Assembly (NCBI GenBank): GCA_003219115.1
Contig: QHPN01000233.1
Span: 1-6,913 of the forward strand
Source: Verrucomicrobiota bacterium
Lineage (GTDB): Bacteria > Verrucomicrobiota > Verrucomicrobiia > Chthoniobacterales > UBA10450
Direction of reading: 5' to 3'
Length of the DNA stretch: 6,913 nt
A program made the position numbers and the translations under genes. Shown here piece after piece: positions 5,635 through 6,913 of this stretch. Under the pieces are notes generated by a model that ran no database searches, was not told the DNA's origin, and worked only from the letters and a program-made list of their open reading frames with translations. Positions within the stretch are counted from its first letter, which is position 1, and the number at the start of each line of letters is the position of its first letter.

Positions 5635-6580
5635 GAATTCCTACACGAATCCCTTGACGCAAGAGCAGACGAACAAGCTACGCATATTGCTGGAGGAACG
5701 CGGGTTCACGTTTTCTCCTAAGCCGTACACGATTTTCTTTGCGCAAAAGGACAAGCTAAGCGTCGCCGTTTATGAGAAGGGTCCCAAAGTCTTGCTGCAA
5801 GGACGGGGGGTGGAGGATTTCGTGAAGTTCACACTTGAGCCCGAAATTTTCGGCGAGGCGCGACTTGGCTACGAGGAGGTGCACTCGCCGGAAATGTTCG
5901 AGTCGCATCTCGGAGTGGATGAAAGCGGGAAGGGCGATTTCTTCGGGCCGCTAGTGATTGCGGGAGTGTTTGTCGATCAGCAGAGCGCACGCCAGTTTCT
6001 CGATCTCGACGTGCAGGACAGCAAGCGAATCGGCTCGGACGCGCGGATTCATGCGTTCGCGAAAGAAATTCGGCGGATCGCGCGCGACGCGACGGATGTG
6101 GTTGCGATCGGCCCGGCGCGCTACAACGAGCTCTACAAAAAGTTTGGTAATCTCAACAGCCTGCTCGGCTGGGGCCACGCTCGAGTGATTGAAAATCTGC
6201 TGGCCCGAAAGCCGGACTGCCCGCGATCGCTCTCCGATCAGTTTGCCGATGCGCGGGTGATCGAGGATGCGCTGCTACGCCATGGTCGAAAAATTCGGAT
6301 CGAGCAGCGGCCGCGCGCGGAATCGGATATTGCGGTGGCGGCGGCATCGATTCTGGCGCGAGAAGCATTCATCAATTGGCTGGAGAGGAAGGGGAAAGAA
6401 CTTGGGGTGAAGCTTGGCCGTGGGGTGTCAGCAGAAATCAAAAGCGCCGCCGCTGCGATTGTGGAAAAGCATGGCGCGGAAATGCTTTCGCAAATCGCCA
6501 AAGTCCATTTTCGCACGGCGCACGAAGTCGCTCCGACCGCTTTTCCGGCGCCCCCGCCGAAGCGCATTTGGGTGCGTTAG
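5612..6580 (+). CDS. rnhC: Ribonuclease HIII
   Basis: Cleaves the RNA strand of RNA:DNA hybrids with Mg2+ or Mn2+, clearing R-loops and primers. The 322-residue product has the N-terminal TBP-like substrate-binding domain that separates HIII from HII (about 14-80, including LLEERGFTFSPKPYTIFFAQ and KVLLQGRGVEDFVKF). The catalytic domain follows, with VDESGKGDFFGPLVIAGV (102-119; Asp103, Glu104), QDSKRI (135-140; HII enzymes also have DSK), GWGHARVIENLL (186-197), an Asp in DQFAD (Asp213) and ESDIAVAAASILARE (237-251; Asp239). Together these supply the expected four acidic residues. The C-terminus is a short Pro-rich tail (PAPPPKRIWVR). The start is TTG 5612, chosen for the GAAGG upstream; TTG 5633 would remove seven residues ahead of the domain. 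It diverges from mutY. RNase HIII is typical of Firmicutes, Aquificae and PVC bacteria, part of the case for Verrucomicrobiota. Confidence 0.95.
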   Translation: MSVKRWALNSYTNPLTQEQTNKLRILLEERGFTFSPKPYTIFFAQKDKLSVAVYEKGPKVLLQGRGVEDFVKFTLEPEIFGEARLGYEEVHSPEMFESHLGVDESGKGDFFGPLVIAGVFVDQQSARQFLDLDVQDSKRIGSDARIHAFAKEIRRIARDATDVVAIGPARYNELYKKFGNLNSLLGWGHARVIENLLARKPDCPRSLSDQFADARVIEDALLRHGRKIRIEQRPRAESDIAVAAASILAREAFINWLERKGKELGVKLGRGVSAEIKSAAAAIVEKHGAEMLSQIAKVHFRTAHEVAPTAFPAPPPKRIWVR

Positions 6581-6650
6581 CCCTTCATTGCCAACGACCG
6601 GGAAGGGCAGGGTTCCTGCTCTGCAGGCCCCCAAAACTCCTGTTCTTTTT

Positions 6651-6913
6651 GTGGAAACTCGCGTCTTGATTTTGAATCCTGATCCGGTCTTCGAAGACCG
6701 GTTGCTTTCGATTTTCGACTTCGACGACGAAACCGAGACGCGCATCGTCCGGACGATGGCGGAAGTGGTGGGGATCCTAATCGGCGAGAGCTTCGACGGC
6801 TTTATCATCGAGGGCGAGCCTGAATTCGTAATTGAGGCGGCAACCGTGGCTCGGCAGCATTTCCCGTCCTTGAAAATCTGGTGTGCACCGTGGGGAAAAC
6901 CCTCCGCTGAGGC
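6651..6913 (+). CDS. Unrecognised protein, receiver-like N-terminus, cut by the window edge
   Basis: An open frame of 87 codons runs off the right edge with no stop. From GTG 6651 it starts METRVLILNPDPVFEDRLLS and includes EVVGILIGESFDGFIIEGEP and EAATVARQHFPSLKIWCAPW. The order of a hydrophobic strand with acidic residues after it, a second strand (FDGFIIEG), a helix and a strand ending in LKIW loosely recalls a CheY-like receiver domain. The usual phospho-acceptor Asp would then be Glu, and this is only an impression of fold. The start is uncertain: the frame is open back to TTG 6588, and TTG at 6666 and 6672 are alternatives; none has a good ribosome binding site. It lies 70 bp after rnhC on the same strand. 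Codon use looks like that of its neighbours and the protein-like pattern is good, so I think it is a real gene of unknown function. Confidence 0.55.
   Translation, partial: METRVLILNPDPVFEDRLLSIFDFDDETETRIVRTMAEVVGILIGESFDGFIIEGEPEFVIEAATVARQHFPSLKIWCAPWGKPSAE
6684..6701. repeat. Perfect 18-bp palindrome near the start of the last ORF
   Basis: CCGGTCTTCGAAGACCGG is its own reverse complement over 18 bases. It lies 103 bp after the rnhC stop, within the first dozen codons of the last ORF (coding for part of PDPVFEDRL) if that ORF starts at 6651. A dimeric regulator site or a chance match inside codons are both possible. No T-run follows, so a terminator is unlikely. Confidence 0.5.

Noticed and set aside
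6607..6650. Terminator for rnhC: GCAGG-GTT-CCTGC followed by a T-rich tract
   Set aside because: The stem is only five pairs and the T-rich stretch (6645-6650) is 25 bases further on, too far for a standard intrinsic terminator.

Overview
The window reads as chromosomal housekeeping DNA from a moderately GC-rich bacterium, most likely a soil-type member of the Verrucomicrobiota (PVC group). This is an inference from three things: an RNase HIII gene, a yicC-gmk-coaC-coaB block, and a tiny lysine-rich ORF of the kind seen in that phylum. No ribosomal RNA or other marker allows a firm placement. I see no CRISPR array, transposase, phage gene or defence system.

Layout. Nearly everything from 5533 down to 1 is on the minus strand and is read right to left: mutY (broken), trpB, yicC, gmk, coaC, coaB, then a possible 19-residue basic peptide. 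A strong minus-strand intrinsic terminator (9-44) closes the block. yicC/gmk overlap by 8 nt, coaC/coaB by 4 nt, and gmk/coaC are 37 nt apart, so these four look translationally coupled. The other junctions (mutY/trpB and trpB/yicC) hold repeats. On the plus strand, rnhC (RNase HIII) starts 78 nt from the mutY start and diverges from it. Next comes an unrecognised ORF that runs off the right edge.

How the genes fit together. The products are unrelated housekeeping enzymes: tryptophan synthase beta, a YicC-family endoribonuclease, GMP kinase, and the two central steps of coenzyme A synthesis encoded by separate genes instead of the usual fused coaBC. mutY and rnhC are both genome-maintenance genes (removal of A from A:8-oxoG, and of RNA from RNA:DNA hybrids).

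Main points of interest. (1) mutY is frameshifted by a perfect 13-bp tandem duplication lying exactly in the codons of its iron-sulfur motif. Removing one copy restores a four-Cys cluster with the spacing of the E. coli enzyme and a protein of about 343 residues. (2) Two near-identical palindromes (27 of 28 bases) sit 325 bp apart, one in the trpB leader and one in frame inside mutY. (3) A different palindromic repeat fills the trpB-yicC gap and supplies the trpB stop codon. (4) coaC and coaB are split, with a GTGA stop/start overlap. I found no wholly new multi-gene system.
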